From NCBI RefSeq assembly GCF_001695625.1, contig NZ_MBPN01000032.1, forward strand, positions 1 through 50,317: 50,317 nt of DNA. The letters are read 5' to 3'. Each line of letters begins with the position of its first letter. The first letter of the stretch is position 1. Origin of the DNA: Pseudomonas defluvii (GTDB taxonomy: Bacteria > Pseudomonadota > Gammaproteobacteria > Pseudomonadales > Pseudomonadaceae). Both the position numbers and the translations under genes were made by a program. Positions 42,212 to 50,317 of this stretch are shown in pieces. The notes beneath the pieces were generated by a model. The model was not told the DNA's origin. It did no database searches and saw only the letters and a program-made list of their open reading frames with translations.

Positions 42212-43564
42212 ATGCGAATGCCCACCTGCACCGTTCATCCCCTGCCCTACCAGGCCGACCCTGCCGATTACTTTGCCCGCGTCCGCCAGGCACCTGGCGC
42301 CATCCTGCTCGACAGCGCCCGCCCGAACGCCAGCCGAGGGCGTTATGACCTGCTAAGCGCCTGGCCAGTAGAGCAGTTGTCACCCCATGATGGCGAAACC
42401 GGCATTGACTATCTCCAGCGCCTGCGCGACAGCCTGAAGCGCCTTGGTACTGCAAACCTGCCCGATGATCTGCAACTGCCCTTCGCCGGGGGCCTTATAG
42501 GCTACCTCAGCTATGACTTCGGGCGACGCCTTGAAACACTGCCAGCGCTGGCAGTGGATGACCTGGGCCTGCCGGATGCCGGCCTGGGGCTGTATGCCTG
42601 GGCACTGATCAGCGACCATCAGCGCGGCACCACCCAGTTGGTGTTTCACCCAAGCCTGGCACCTGACGAAGCACAGCGCCTGCTGCGCCTGTTCCTTGCA
42701 CCAGCCGTCACCGACGACAAGGCCGATTTCACGCTGAAGGCGCCAATGCGCGGCGATCTTTCCCCCGAGCAGTACCGCCAGGCGTTCGAGCGCGTGCAGC
42801 ACTACATCCATGCGGGCGACTGCTACCAGATCAACCTCACCCAACGCTTCCGAGCACCGTGCCAGGGCGATCCCTGGCACGCCTATCGCGCCCTGCGCAG
42901 CGCCTGCCCTACGCCGTTCTCCGGGTTCCAGGTACTGGCAGACGGCAGCGCCCTGCTGAGTTTCTCGCCCGAGCGGTTCATCCAGGTACACGCCGGCCAG
43001 GTAGAAACACGCCCGATCAAGGGCACCCGACCGCGCAGCCAGGACACTGTCGAAGACGCCGAGAATGCCGCCCAATTGCTGGCCAGCAGCAAAGACCGTG
43101 CAGAAAACCTGATGATCGTCGACCTGCTGCGCAACGACCTGGGCCGCAGCTGTGAAATCGGTACGGTTAAAGTCCCGGAACTGTTCAGCCTGGAAAGCTA
43201 TCCCAACGTCCACCACATGGTCAGCGTCGTCACCGGGCAACTCGCAGCCGACAAGGACGCGCTGGACCTGATCGCCGGTAGCTTCCCCGGCGGCTCGATC
43301 ACCGGCGCGCCGAAAATCCGCGCCATGCAGATCATCGACGAACTGGAACCCAGCCGACGAGCACTGTACTGCGGCTCATTGATTTACATCGACGTGCGCG
43401 GCGAAATGGACAGTTCCATTGCGATCCGCAGCCTGCTGATCAAGGACGGCCAGGCCTGCTGCTGGGGCGGCGGCGCAGTGGTCGCCGATTCGGATTGGCA
43501 AGCCGAGTACCAAGAGTCGATCACCAAGGTAAAGGTACTGCTCGATACCTTGGGGCAACTCTGA
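42212..43564 (+). CDS. pabB: Aminodeoxychorismate synthase component I
   Basis: The protein has 450 residues. It converts chorismate to 4-amino-4-deoxychorismate for folate with the PabA amidotransferase. The PIKGTRPR motif is the PabB form (Lys instead of the Ala of TrpE), and the chorismate-binding blocks DLLRNDLGR, FPGGSITGAPKIRAMQI and AIRSLLI are present. ATG 42212 or 42218 is the start; a TTG at 42209 is adjacent. No obvious ribosome site is seen. The end is 126 bp before cysH. Confidence 0.93.
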   Translation: MRMPTCTVHPLPYQADPADYFARVRQAPGAILLDSARPNASRGRYDLLSAWPVEQLSPHDGETGIDYLQRLRDSLKRLGTANLPDDLQLPFAGGLIGYLSYDFGRRLETLPALAVDDLGLPDAGLGLYAWALISDHQRGTTQLVFHPSLAPDEAQRLLRLFLAPAVTDDKADFTLKAPMRGDLSPEQYRQAFERVQHYIHAGDCYQINLTQRFRAPCQGDPWHAYRALRSACPTPFSGFQVLADGSALLSFSPERFIQVHAGQVETRPIKGTRPRSQDTVEDAENAAQLLASSKDRAENLMIVDLLRNDLGRSCEIGTVKVPELFSLESYPNVHHMVSVVTGQLAADKDALDLIAGSFPGGSITGAPKIRAMQIIDELEPSRRALYCGSLIYIDVRGEMDSSIAIRSLLIKDGQACCWGGGAVVADSDWQAEYQESITKVKVLLDTLGQL

Positions 43565-43690
43565 AGCACATCTGCCTTCTTCTGACGACAGCCCGGCCAG
43601 TCATTCAATGCAAACCGTCTAGCCAGACATTTTTTGTTAAGATCAGCCTAAACGAGCGCAAAGCGCCATTCACAGACCGGAAGCCGCCTG

Positions 43691-44425
43691 ATGAGCCAAC
43701 CCTTCGACGTCGCCGCCCTGGCCGCGACCTACGCCAGCAAGTCCCCGCAAGACATCCTCAAACTTGCCTTCGAGCACTTCGGTGACGACCTGTGGATCTC
43801 CTTCAGCGGCGCCGAAGACGTGGTGCTGGTGGACATGGCCTGGAAACTGAACAAGCAGGTCAAGGTATTCAGCCTCGACACCGGTCGCCTGCACCCGGAA
43901 ACCTACCGTTTCATTGATCAGGTGCGCGAGCACTACTCGCTGCCGATCGAAATCCTCTCGCCCGACCACAGTAAGCTCGAGCCCTTCGTCAAGGAAAAGG
44001 GCCTGTTCAGCTTCTACAAAGACGGTCACGGCGAATGCTGCGGTATCCGCAAGATCGAACCACTGCGCCGCAAACTGGCCACGGTAAGCGCCTGGGCCAC
44101 CGGCCAGCGTCGCGATCAAAGCCCGGGCACCCGCAGCCAGGTAGCCGCGCTGGAAATCGACGGTGCCTTCTCCACAGCAGCGCACACGCTGTACAAGTTC
44201 AACCCACTGGCACAGATGACCAGCGAAGAAGTCTGGGGCTATATCCGCATGCTGGAGCTGCCCTACAACAGCCTGCATGAACGCGGCTTTATCAGCATCG
44301 GCTGCGAACCCTGCACCCGCCCGGTGCTGCCGAACCAGCATGAGCGCGAAGGCCGCTGGTGGTGGGAAGAGTCAACCCAGAAAGAATGCGGCCTGCATGC
44401 AGGCAACCTGATCAGCAAGGGCTGA
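43691..44425 (+). CDS. cysH: Assimilatory adenylyl-sulfate reductase (APS/PAPS reductase family)
   Basis: The protein has 244 residues. Two Cys pairs, ECCGIRK and GCEPCTRP, bind a [4Fe-4S] cluster and mark the APS-reducing (plant/Pseudomonas) rather than the PAPS-only group. The catalytic Cys is in KECGLHAG near the C-terminus, and the nucleotide loop is [13 protein letters not shown]. It reduces adenylyl sulfate to sulfite using thioredoxin in cysteine synthesis. The gene is next to cysB, its activator in the family. Confidence 0.96.
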   Translation: MSQPFDVAALAATYASKSPQDILKLAFEHFGDDLWISFSGAEDVVLVDMAWKLNKQVKVFSLDTGRLHPETYRFIDQVREHYSLPIEILSPDHSKLEPFVKEKGLFSFYKDGHGECCGIRKIEPLRRKLATVSAWATGQRRDQSPGTRSQVAALEIDGAFSTAAHTLYKFNPLAQMTSEEVWGYIRMLELPYNSLHERGFISIGCEPCTRPVLPNQHEREGRWWWEESTQKECGLHAGNLISKG

Positions 44426-44882
44426 TCTGAAGGGTACCCCTTGTGGGCTTGCCTGCGATGCAAACGCCATCGCAGGCAAGCCAGCTCCAACAGAGCCCGC
44501 GCAAGCTGTAGGCGCCAGGCTTGCCCGCGATACAAACGCCGCGCACTCACGGATACCCCACCGACGCCATCGCAGGCAAGCCAGCTCCAACAGAGCCCGC
44601 GCCAACTGTAGGAGCCGGGCTTGCCCGCGACGCAGACGCCGCGCACTCACGGATACCCCACCGAGGCCATCGCAGGCAAGCCAGCTCCAACAGAGCCCGC
44701 GCCAGCTGTAGGAGCCGGGCTTGCCCGCGATGCAGACGCCGCGAACTCACGGACACAGCACCGACGCCATCGCAGGCAAGCCAGCTCCAACAGAGCCCGC
44801 GCCAACTGTAGGAGCCGGGCTTGCCCGCGATGCAGGCGCCGCGCGCTTACTGACACCCCGCCGATACCACCGCAGGCGAGCC
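44426..44882. repeat. REP/BIME array with exact 100-bp period
   Basis: The 517-bp gap between cysH and cysB is almost filled by about 4.2 tandem copies of a 100-bp unit. GCCATCGCAGGCAAGCCAGC recurs at 44466, 44566, 44666 and 44766, with a degenerate copy at 44866. Each unit holds two inverted elements: CGCAGGCAAGCCAGCTCCAAC and, farther on, GGAGCCGGGCTTGCCCGCG. Spacers keep near-identical sequence (CGCACTCACGGATACCCC). The piece 44883-44942 has nothing recognisable. Confidence 0.92.
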
Positions 44883-44942
44883 TGACACAAAAATCACATG
44901 CTCTGCGCGGCTAGCTTTCTCAGCACTAAAACCGGCGTGTGG

Positions 44943-45926
<984 letters not shown>

Positions 45927-46040
45927 TCAAATCAGCTGGGCGCCACCGACAGCAGCGACGGGTTATAACTATATTAGTGGTTTGAAGAATAAATCTAGAA
46001 CTATTTCACCGGTTTTCCTACAGCCTCGCTCACGTACCGC

Positions 46041-46538
46041 TCACCCCTTGCGCCGGCCCAGATGCTGGGCCAAGGGGACCATGTACACCGGCACTGGCGA
46101 AAGCTGCAACACACGCGCCGCAGTCCGGCCCAGCGGAATCGACACCCCAGCGCCACGAGAGTGACTGCCAACAATCAGTAAATCGACACTCAGTCGCTGA
46201 GCCTGCTCCAGAATGACCTGAGCAGGATCCCCCTGACGCACCCGCACGGCACGGATCAGGGCCAGGTCCTCATGCCCACCCAATTCATCACGAAACGTAT
46301 CCAGCACCCGCTGTTCGATATTGGCCATCACCGTGTTCACACCCTGGCTATGCAGTTCGTCCAGGGTCTGTTCGTCCAGGTAGCTCTGCAGCAGTGATTC
46401 AGCGAACTGCCCCATCGGCTCAACCGCATGAATCACATACAATTCCGCGTTGAAGGTTCGCGCCAACGCCAGCGCATGTTGCAAGACATAAGGCGCGTAC
46501 ACACCGAGGTCTGTGGCATACAGCATCGAATGGATCAT
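46041..46538 (-). CDS. Universal stress protein, single domain
   Basis: The protein has 165 residues from ATG 46538, with GGAGGG directly upstream; a longer frame to 46571 is discounted. A single Usp domain has the ATP-binding loop VDLLIVGSHSRGAGVSIPLG followed by TAARVLQLSPVPVYMV, close to the G-x2-G-x9-G(S/T) form. It is thus probably an ATP-binding Usp. Unlike the two tandem Usp genes it has no FNR-type box; a 7-bp palindrome (46552-46566) lies just upstream. It is separated from the downstream gene by 92 bp. Confidence 0.92.
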   Translation of the reverse strand: MIHSMLYATDLGVYAPYVLQHALALARTFNAELYVIHAVEPMGQFAESLLQSYLDEQTLDELHSQGVNTVMANIEQRVLDTFRDELGGHEDLALIRAVRVRQGDPAQVILEQAQRLSVDLLIVGSHSRGAGVSIPLGRTAARVLQLSPVPVYMVPLAQHLGRRKG

Positions 46539-46630
46539 TTGCCCTCCTCGACTGCCGAATCGGCAGCGCACGCTTCAGCTTAGCAGCGTCAAGGTGATGC
46601 GCAGCCCCCGTCCGGCGAGCGCCGCCGGGC

Positions 46631-47539
46631 TCAACCGGGCGCGTGCTCGTTGCTGACACCATGAGGCACATGCCCCGTCGCGACCACACCTCGGGCGCGC
46701 TCGCAATGCCCAGCCTGATCATCGAAGAACACGTCGGCGGCGAACGCTTCAAGAAAAGCCGACTTGTCCAGGCCGCCGAGAAACAGCGACTCGTCCAGAC
46801 GGATGTCCCAATCACGCAAGGTACGGATCACCCGCTCATGGGCGGGTGCAGAACGCGCGGTAACCAGTGCCGTACGAATCGGGCAGGCGCCTTGCGGAAA
46901 CTCTTTCTGCAGCACATGCAACGCGGCCAGGAACGGCTTGAACGGGCCGCCACCCAACGGCTGGCGAGCCGCCTGGCGTTCGTTGGCCTGGAAGGCTTCT
47001 AGCCCTCCTTGCTGGTAGACGCGCTCCGACTCATCGGAAAACAACACCGCGTCGCCATCAAACGCGATACGCAGTTCATCGCTGGCCGCTCGCCGGGCAC
47101 CGCCAGACAGAATGGTCGCGGCGGCAAAACCGGCCTCCAGCGCCCGGCGCACGTCCTCGGCATCAGTCGACAGGAACAGGTGGCAACCAAATGCCGCCAG
47201 ATACGGATAAGGGCTGCGGCCGCCGACAAAGGCGGCGCGTGAAATGCCCAGGCCGTGATGTTCGATGGCACTGAACACACGCAAACCGGTGTCGGCACTG
47301 TTACGCGACACCAGCACCACCTCGACCCGCTGCTGGCCGAGACTGTCATTCAAACCCAGCAGTTTCTGCACAAGAGGGAACGCATCGCCCGGCTCCAGCA
47401 GCTCATCCTCATGGTCGATCTGGTACTGCCGGTAGGCTTCCACACCCTGCGCCAGAAACACCTGATGGCTTTCACTCAGATCGAACAACGCCCGCGAGGA
47501 AATGGCCACCACCAGCTTGTCGACCAGACCTTTACTCAT
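46631..47539 (-). CDS. 5'-nucleotidase, cytosolic type I-like (PF06189)
   Basis: The protein has 302 residues. It resembles the 5'-nucleotidase family NT5_1, with AISSRALFDLSESH near the start, EVVLVSRNSADTGLRVF, RIAFDGDAVLFSDESE and FFDDQAGHCERA toward the end; these carry the Asp and Ser/Thr of the HAD-like active site. It would dephosphorylate nucleoside monophosphates in the cytoplasm, balancing nucleotide pools. It starts 18 bp after the ketopantoate-reductase-like stop, suggesting a shared transcript. Confidence 0.88.
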   Translation of the reverse strand: MSKGLVDKLVVAISSRALFDLSESHQVFLAQGVEAYRQYQIDHEDELLEPGDAFPLVQKLLGLNDSLGQQRVEVVLVSRNSADTGLRVFSAIEHHGLGISRAAFVGGRSPYPYLAAFGCHLFLSTDAEDVRRALEAGFAAATILSGGARRAASDELRIAFDGDAVLFSDESERVYQQGGLEAFQANERQAARQPLGGGPFKPFLAALHVLQKEFPQGACPIRTALVTARSAPAHERVIRTLRDWDIRLDESLFLGGLDKSAFLEAFAADVFFDDQAGHCERARGVVATGHVPHGVSNEHAPG

Positions 47540-47557
47540 GCTGCACTCCTGGGGGTA

Positions 47558-48508
47558 TCAATGGTTATGCCGATCAATAAATGCCAGCGCCTGATGCAGC
47601 GCTTCGATTCGCGGCAGCTGGCAACCGGCCTGACGCGCCTGCGCCAGCGGTTCAGCATAGATGGCATCCAACTCCAGCGGCCGCTGCTGAGCGTAGTCGT
47701 GGTACATGCTCGGCCAGTAATCCGGCATGTTCTCAGTGATGGCAAACAGATCCTCAGCGTACCCCTCTGGCAGGACATGGCCACAGGCACGTGCCCCATC
47801 CACCACTTCGCACATCAACGCCTGAATCAGTGCTCGGCTGGACGCATCCGCCATCAGTACACTGGTGCTGGCCTTGAGCAACACCGAAAGGCCGTTGTAG
47901 GGCACGTTCCACACCAACTTCTGCCAACGCGCCTGAGCCAGGTTGAGCATGCCCCGGGACTCGATACCCGCCGCATGAAACAGCGCCACAGCTGACTCCA
48001 CTCGTGCCTGACGTGCCAATACATCCTGCGCCGGGCCACTGTGATAGCCAAGGTTCACTGCACCCAACGCCTGATGCCGAACTATCCCCGGCGCCGTGCG
48101 ATTGAGGCAGACAAAACACAAGCCTCCGAGCAGGTGCAGGTTGCTGGGCAACAGAGGCCGCAACGCCTCTTCGACACCCAACCCGTTCTGCAACAGCACG
48201 ACGCTGCCACCCGCTTTGCACGCCCGAGTGATCAAGGGTGCCAGGGCCGGGTTGCTGGTGGTCTTGGCACCGACCAGCAGCCAGTCGCAGGGTGGCATTT
48301 CAGCAGCATCGCTATAGGCCTGCACCGACGGGAGGCGTAACACCCCGTGAACATCACTGTCGATTTGCAGCCCCTGTTCACTGACCGCCGCAAACTCACT
48401 GCGCAACAGAAAATGCACGTCGAACCCGGCACGAGCCAGCATCACACCATAAAAACCACCGATGGCGCCGGTACCAATAATACCGATGCGTTGTTGCGCC
48501 CTTTCCAT
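47558..48508 (-). CDS. 2-dehydropantoate 2-reductase-like protein
   Basis: The protein has 316 residues from ATG 48508 (MERAQQRIGIIGTG), preceded by GGGGTGG; in-frame starts at 48547 and 48577 would extend it. The Rossmann motif GTGAIGGFYG is at the start, followed by LLQNGLGVEE, then the catalytic Lys and Asn in WQKLVWNVPYNGLSVLL. The family reduces ketopantoate to pantoate with NADPH in coenzyme A synthesis. Because pseudomonads carry several paralogues (and IlvC can substitute), the panE name is not given. Confidence 0.88.
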   Translation of the reverse strand: MERAQQRIGIIGTGAIGGFYGVMLARAGFDVHFLLRSEFAAVSEQGLQIDSDVHGVLRLPSVQAYSDAAEMPPCDWLLVGAKTTSNPALAPLITRACKAGGSVVLLQNGLGVEEALRPLLPSNLHLLGGLCFVCLNRTAPGIVRHQALGAVNLGYHSGPAQDVLARQARVESAVALFHAAGIESRGMLNLAQARWQKLVWNVPYNGLSVLLKASTSVLMADASSRALIQALMCEVVDGARACGHVLPEGYAEDLFAITENMPDYWPSMYHDYAQQRPLELDAIYAEPLAQARQAGCQLPRIEALHQALAFIDRHNH

Positions 48509-48620
48509 CACCACCCCTGGACTGATTGTTTTTTGATCAGCTTTCATACGTAAATCAACTGCTTCACTTTCCTTCACTATACTCAGCCAAACAAGGTCAA
48601 ATAATCGACACGGAGTCGAT

Positions 48621-49076
48621 ATGCGTGGATTCCTGACTCACCCCGATGACGTTCCGGTCGAATTGACCTTGCGCTCGTCCCCCAGCCTGTTCCGCCAGCG
48701 ACTCCACACTATCAGCCTGGGCGGCGTAGCCTGCAACCATCCACGGGCCTACCGCCGCGGCATGGCCGTTGAAATGATCATCCCTTCCCTCGGCGAAGAC
48801 GCCCGCTACCCGGGTTACGTCGCCTGGTGCCAGAAGCAGGCACAAGGCTACCGGGTCGGCATCGCCTTTGTTGATGAGCAAGCGCTGTTCGGTGCACGAA
48901 TGAGCGAACAGGTCTGCCAGATCCAGCACTATTGCCAACAACACGCCGGCGATGAAGCTCAAGACATCGACCTGCAAGTCCTGGCTCAGGAGTGGATCGC
49001 CCGGCACGCCACCGAGTTCTCGGAAGCCAGCCTGGAGGCGAACCGGGTGCTGCAACCACGCCCGCTGCCACTTTAG
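48621..49076 (+). CDS. PilZ domain-containing protein
   Basis: The protein has 151 residues. The PilZ c-di-GMP signature R-x-x-x-R is seen as FRQRLHTISLGGVAC at about 24-38, where the second motif is T-I-S-L-G-G (D/N-x-S-x-x-G form, with Thr at the D/N position). It may therefore bind c-di-GMP weakly, or not at all. The C-terminal part (about 90-150) is helical and of unknown role. It is divergent from the ketopantoate-reductase-like gene. Downstream DAHP synthase lies 170 bp away. Confidence 0.8.
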   Translation: MRGFLTHPDDVPVELTLRSSPSLFRQRLHTISLGGVACNHPRAYRRGMAVEMIIPSLGEDARYPGYVAWCQKQAQGYRVGIAFVDEQALFGARMSEQVCQIQHYCQQHAGDEAQDIDLQVLAQEWIARHATEFSEASLEANRVLQPRPLPL

Positions 49077-49246
49077 TCGCACTCGACCGGCCTTTATCCG
49101 CGTTCCCACACAGGAAAGCGGGCCTTGCCCATTGTCGAGCTACGGTGTAACGCGCTAAGGTTCGGCTCCCCCGCTGCGTTAAATCATGCTGCTCCGCCGC
49201 ACGGGGATCGCTGGCGGCCGGCATCCGTGACCTGACGAGTAACACG

Positions 49247-50317
49247 ATGGCTGATTTACCGATCGATGACCTTAACGTTGCCTCCAACGAGACCTTGATC
49301 ACCCCCGATCAGCTCAAGAAGGAAATACCTCTCAGTGCCACCGCGCTGAAAACCGTGACTGCGGGCCGCGAAGTGGTGCGCAATATCCTCGACGGCAAGG
49401 ACCACCGCCTGTTCGTGGTCGTCGGCCCTTGCTCGATTCACGACATCAAGGCCGCCCACGAGTACGCCGAACGCTTGAAAGTACTGGCCGCAGAGGTGTC
49501 CGACACCCTGTACCTGGTCATGCGCGTGTATTTTGAAAAGCCGCGTACCACCGTTGGCTGGAAAGGTCTGATCAACGACCCGTACCTGGATGACTCCTTC
49601 AAAATCCAGGACGGCCTGCACATCGGCCGCCAACTGCTGCTGGACCTGGCGGAAATGGGCCTGCCAACCGCAACTGAAGCGCTCGACCCGATTTCGCCAC
49701 AATACCTGCAGGACCTGATCAGCTGGTCGGCCATTGGTGCGCGCACCACTGAATCGCAAACCCACCGTGAAATGGCTTCGGGCCTGTCCTCGGCCGTCGG
49801 CTTCAAGAACGGTACCGACGGTGGCCTGACCGTAGCGATCAACGCCCTGCAATCGGTCTCCAGCCCTCACCGCTTCCTGGGTATCAACCAGGAAGGTGGC
49901 GTCTCCATCGTCACCACCAAAGGCAACGCCTACGGCCACGTGGTACTGCGCGGCGGTAACGGCAAGCCAAACTACGATTCAGTCAGCGTGGCACTCTGCG
50001 AACAGGCACTGACCAAGGCCAAGATCAAGCCGAACATCATGGTCGACTGCAGCCATGCCAACTCCAACAAGGACCCGGCACTGCAGCCACTGGTCATGGA
50101 GAACGTGGCCAACCAGATCCTCGAAGGCAATCAGTCGATCATTGGCTTGATGGTCGAGAGCCACCTGAACTGGGGTTGCCAGGCTATTCCGAAAAACCTT
50201 TCCGAACTGCAGTACGGCGTCTCGATCACCGATGCCTGCATCGACTGGGACACCACGGCGAACACGCTGCGCAGCATGCACGCCAAGCTCAAGGATGTAC
50301 TGCCAAAGCGTCAACGG
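49247..50317 (+). CDS. 3-deoxy-7-phosphoheptulonate synthase, nearly complete
   Basis: The window shows 357 residues and no stop, close to the full length of about 356-358 in the type I-alpha group. The enzyme condenses PEP and erythrose-4-phosphate, the first shikimate step. Catalytic and binding blocks are VVVGPCSIHD, FEKPRTTVGWKGLINDPYLD, FKNGTDGG and VDCSHANSNK. ATG 49247 is used. I do not assign the Tyr, Phe or Trp feedback class. No attenuator-like leader peptide is evident in the 170 bp upstream. Confidence 0.95.
   Translation, partial: MADLPIDDLNVASNETLITPDQLKKEIPLSATALKTVTAGREVVRNILDGKDHRLFVVVGPCSIHDIKAAHEYAERLKVLAAEVSDTLYLVMRVYFEKPRTTVGWKGLINDPYLDDSFKIQDGLHIGRQLLLDLAEMGLPTATEALDPISPQYLQDLISWSAIGARTTESQTHREMASGLSSAVGFKNGTDGGLTVAINALQSVSSPHRFLGINQEGGVSIVTTKGNAYGHVVLRGGNGKPNYDSVSVALCEQALTKAKIKPNIMVDCSHANSNKDPALQPLVMENVANQILEGNQSIIGLMVESHLNWGCQAIPKNLSELQYGVSITDACIDWDTTANTLRSMHAKLKDVLPKRQR

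Noticed and set aside
44426..44882. CRISPR array as an explanation for the periodic repeats at 44466-44882
   Set aside because: The spacers are nearly identical to each other, the repeat is an inverted REP pair and no cas genes are present.
49077..49246. An attenuator or leader peptide before the DAHP synthase gene
   Set aside because: No short frame rich in Tyr, Phe or Trp codons with a following terminator is visible.

Overview
The window is a chromosomal stretch of a Pseudomonas species, most likely of the P. putida group. The reasons are the gene order (ureD-ureA; cysS-glnS-ppiB-lpxH-miaE; acnB; prpF-acnD-prpC-prpB-prpR; pabB-cysH-cysB), the high-GC codon use, and REP-type intergenic palindromes typical of pseudomonads. 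The species call rests on remembered synteny and protein flavour, not on a search. There are no phage, plasmid, IS or CRISPR features and no RNA gene that I could recognise.

Layout. 1-920: start of a urease operon (ureD, first codons of ureA, minus strand). 1100-7860: a low-oxygen and stress island with a GNAT acetyltransferase, a universal stress protein (USP), a zinc alcohol dehydrogenase, a small Hsp20-like protein, an FNR/Anr paralogue and a beta-CASP metallo-beta-lactamase RNase. Three FNR/Anr-type boxes lie in it, and a fourth perfect box precedes another USP at 26.6 kb. 7860-15600: a probable light/singlet-oxygen lipid cluster in two converging operons. One holds an NTF2-like protein, an SDR, an FAD amine oxidase, a DUF1365 protein, a cyclopropane-fatty-acid synthase and a DUF2878 protein. 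The other holds a chalcone-isomerase-like protein, a DUF3833 lipoprotein and an SDR. A TIGR02450 gene precedes them. All three transcription units begin at pairs of TGTACA boxes spaced exactly 18 bp.

15760-21000: an orphan two-domain ArsA ATPase, ilvE and a two-component system. 21166-28020: housekeeping genes (cysS, glnS, ppiB, lpxH, miaE), a USP and a DUF1289 protein. 28021-38750: acnB with a long structured leader, a gene of unknown function, and the 2-methylcitrate (propionate) operon with its GntR regulator, lacking prpD downstream of prpF. 39036-42087: a three-gene set of retropepsin-like protein, inactive transglutaminase fused to a 7TM domain, and ATP-grasp ligase; it looks like an under-described peptide-ligase system. 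42212-50317: pabB, cysH, a 100-bp-period REP array, cysB, a USP, a 5'-nucleotidase, a ketopantoate-reductase-like protein, a PilZ protein and an almost complete DAHP synthase.

How it fits together. The oxygen-sensing island pairs a sensor of the FNR family with genes whose promoters carry its presumed box. The lipid cluster has a shared promoter architecture whose presumed B12/MerR photoreceptor must be encoded elsewhere. The prp operon carries a palindromic operator pair for its own regulator. The most rewarding regions are the TGTACA promoter family, the protease/transglutaminase/ATP-grasp trio, the acnB leader hairpin and the exact 100-bp REP tandem.
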